Source of the DNA: Saprospiraceae bacterium
GTDB taxonomy: Bacteria > Bacteroidota > Bacteroidia > Chitinophagales > Saprospiraceae
Length of the DNA stretch: 27,282 bases
Assembly: GCA_016719615.1 (NCBI GenBank)
Contig: JADJYQ010000010.1
Location: 1-27,282 of the forward strand
Direction: 5' to 3'
The number at the start of each line of letters is the position of its first letter. Position 1 is the stretch's first letter. Shown here in pieces: positions 25,408 to 27,282 of this stretch. Under the pieces are notes generated by a model. It made no database searches and was not told the DNA's origin. It saw only the letters and a program-made list of their open reading frames with translations. Position numbers and translations under genes: made by a program.

Positions 25408-26977
25408 ATGGATTTATAACCTGACGTATTGATCATCGGAACTGGAATTGCCTGTCCACGATCATATTCAAATTGCGCGACAGCGTCCTGATTCGATATT
25501 ACGACTCACCAGCAAACCAATAAGGAAGAAAGCAATACCTGCCATGCGCATGGAGGTATTGCAGCGGTTTGGGATCAGATCAAAGATGATTTTGAAAACA
25601 CGCAAGATACCCCGCTGCCGGCGATGATTATGCGCCAAAAGAGATCGTACGCATCGTGGTAGAGGAAGGCCACAACGCGTACAGAATTGATCGATTGGGG
25701 TGCCCGATTTGATAAAATCGATGCATCTTATTGCGATCTTGATGCGTGCATGGTCATTCGGAAAGCGGATTTTGCACTATCAGGATGTGACCGGAGCAGA
25801 AATTGAACGTGCTTTGCTTGACAAATGCAGCGCCAGCCTAAATATTGAGATCTCCTCGAGCACCATTGCAATAGATGTTTTGACCCAGCACCAATCTGGG
25901 TTTCAATGTTACGCGCATTATGTTCGATATCGAATGTTATGGAGCTTATCTTTAAATCTGAAATTCTAGAGTAGAAATGATCTGGCAAAAGTGGGACAAT
26001 ACTTCCAACAGGTGGAGCCGACAGATTTGCAGAATGATGCCAACAATCCATTATTTACGGGTAACCGGTGATGGAATTGCCATGATGTATCGCGCCAAAG
26101 GACATATGGAAAACATGGAGTCGGTTCAATTTCATCCAACGGCTTTATATAGGGCTAATCCGAGAATCCTGCGTTTTGATTTCTGAAGCTGTTCTGGTCT
26201 TGAGGAATTCTAAAAACACAGGATGGCCAGGAATTCAGCGTAGCGTTACGATGAACGCCTTCGTTAGAGTTCCCAGAGACATTGTTGCAAGGGCAATCAA
26301 CAACGAATTAAAAATGAGACGAGAAGATTACGTGTCTGGATTGCTGAGATCTCCTGACGAAGCAGAATTTGTGCAACATTTTCCGAATATTTGAAGGTAA
26401 AAGCATCGGAATTCATCGGATGCAACAAAGTGATTCCGGTCGTTCCTGCCCGTCATTATTTGGTGTGGCGGGATCCATGTAGATGCCTATACACAGCAGC
26501 ATCCGCAATTTATATGCTTGCGGTGAATGCACGAATACAGGTTTACATGGAGCCAATAGGTTAGCCAGCAATTCGCTATTGGAAGCGGCTTTGGATATCG
26601 TATTGCACAAGATCTCGTAGAAAAATAGGGATGGATTTCAATTGCGAACAGATATACCAGAATGGGATTCAATTTGAACAGGGCATCCTAAAGAACTTGT
26701 ATTGATTACACAAAGCATCAAGGAACTCAAAGAGATCATGTCTTATTATGTAGGCATTGTACGCAGCAACGTAAGGATCGAACGTGCATTGAAATAGACT
26801 GGTATTTATTATACAAAGAGTATTGGTAGAAGACTTATACTTATTCTACAACGCTGTCAGTGTCTTTGTGTGAGCTCCGCAACCTGATTACTATCGGTTA
26901 TCTGGTTACGCGTTCGGCTTCCATGCGAAAGAAAGCCGGGCCTGCATTACACTACAGATTATATAGATCAAATATGA
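25408..26977 (+). pseudogene. nadB: L-aspartate oxidase, many frameshifts and substitutions
   Basis: NadB oxidises L-aspartate to iminoaspartate with FAD, the first step of de novo NAD synthesis. Across frames one reads DVLIIGTGIA (FAD-binding GxGxxG start), TCHAHGGIAAVWDQIKDDFE, KEIVRIVVEEGHN, LIDWGARFDKID, KRILHYQDVTGAEIERALL, TGDGIAMMYRAKGHMENMES and VQFHPTALY. Further on come PRDIVARAINNELKMR, GLHGANRLASNSLLEA, and a C-terminus ELRNLITIGYLVTRSASMRK ... LHYTTDYIDQI ending at 26977. The order is complete and collinear with a full-length enzyme of about 520 residues, but at least ten indels break it, plus changes at usually conserved places (for example the GGAGQ block reads VEPTD). Indel density is the highest in the window, so it may be a pseudogene or a low-quality contig end. 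Identity is sure; intactness is not. Confidence 0.85.
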
Positions 26978-27099
26978 ATTTAAACAATCGACCTTGTTGT
27001 AAGCCAAGTCTATAAAAATCATGATATTTGCAGAATCCAATTAAGATATAGAAGTAATTATAAAATTCCCGTGGGTTAGTTGGATATTGATGAAATAGG

Positions 27100-27282
27100 C
27101 TACATGGTTTTCATGCTTTCTAAAATCAACTCATATTCAAATCCTTTGTTAGCAAAATGCTGAATCACTTTTGATTTATCGCCATAATGTTCCATGTCTC
27201 TTTCACAGTTGATGCAGCGTTTATCGGTATTCATTTCTTACTCCATTCCATCATTGCAATTTTAAGGAGGTTCAGAAACTTT
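27100..27282 (-). CDS. Probable RecX-like regulatory protein, C-terminal part at window edge
   Basis: The minus strand enters as KFLNLLKIAMMEWSKK, is cut by a stop near 27232, and in another frame gives a 44-residue piece with CINCERDMEHYGDKSKVIQH then FANKGFEYELILESMK, ending at 27100. The pattern YL.LL...A...WS ... K..I..F...GFEY.LI...L is that of the last repeats of RecX, which inhibits the RecA filament. The CxxC just after the break is not typical of RecX. An alternative is an independent 44-residue small protein starting MNTDKRC at 27234. No start or N-terminus can be seen. Confidence 0.4.

Overview
The window looks like a chromosomal piece of a Bacteroidota bacterium, most likely Saprospiraceae or a close relative. 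The evidence is a giant secreted protein ending in a gliding-motility/type IX secretion (T9SS) type B C-terminal domain, SprB-type and CARDB-like modules, TANNTTTG promoter cores before several genes, weak Shine-Dalgarno sequences, and family-typical versions of AnmK, M42 peptidase, pterin dehydratase and NadB. No 16S gene or other species marker is present, so the family is an inference.

Left part (1 to about 7,530): an AT-rich integrative element next to the 3' end of a tRNA-Cys gene. From the tRNA leftwards it holds a tyrosine integrase, a decayed KGGK-motif small protein, a two-gene operon made of a Panacea-domain (SocA/DUF4065) antitoxin and an unrecognised partner that is probably its toxin, an IS1-type transposase remnant, a small coiled-coil protein, two unknown genes, an excisionase-like helix-turn-helix gene overlapping a small unknown gene, a Rep-like protein and a DUF3800 protein cut by the window edge. 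The far attachment site is not visible.

Middle part (7,530 to 19,600): core genes with repeats between them. These are a small lipoprotein, a thioredoxin-TPR protein, anmK, a Fic protein with an N-terminal inhibitory motif, a glycosyltransferase-39 membrane protein coupled to a fascin-like lipoprotein whose 5' end carries an 8-bp tandem repeat, fabG, a polysaccharide flippase facing it, and a plus-strand run of M42 aminopeptidase, pterin-4a-carbinolamine dehydratase and a PLP aminotransferase. A perfect 27-bp-stem palindrome closes that run.

Right part (19,600 to 27,282): one roughly 1,490-residue secreted chimera (M43 metalloprotease, CARDB-like, SprB-like, L-type lectin, tandem CDS repeats, T9SS sorting domain), then sparse sequence with a MITE-like inverted repeat, a nucleotidyltransferase remnant, a badly broken nadB and a probable RecX C-terminus at the edge.

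A caution for the whole window: many genes are broken by single-base indels, mostly in or beside mononucleotide runs, while several long genes are intact. Removing these indels restores recognisable proteins and active sites (WCGPC, HExxH, integrase Tyr). This looks more like uncorrected long-read error than true decay, except perhaps in the right-hand 2 kb. Gene spans below are given as restored, and the frameshifts are stated.
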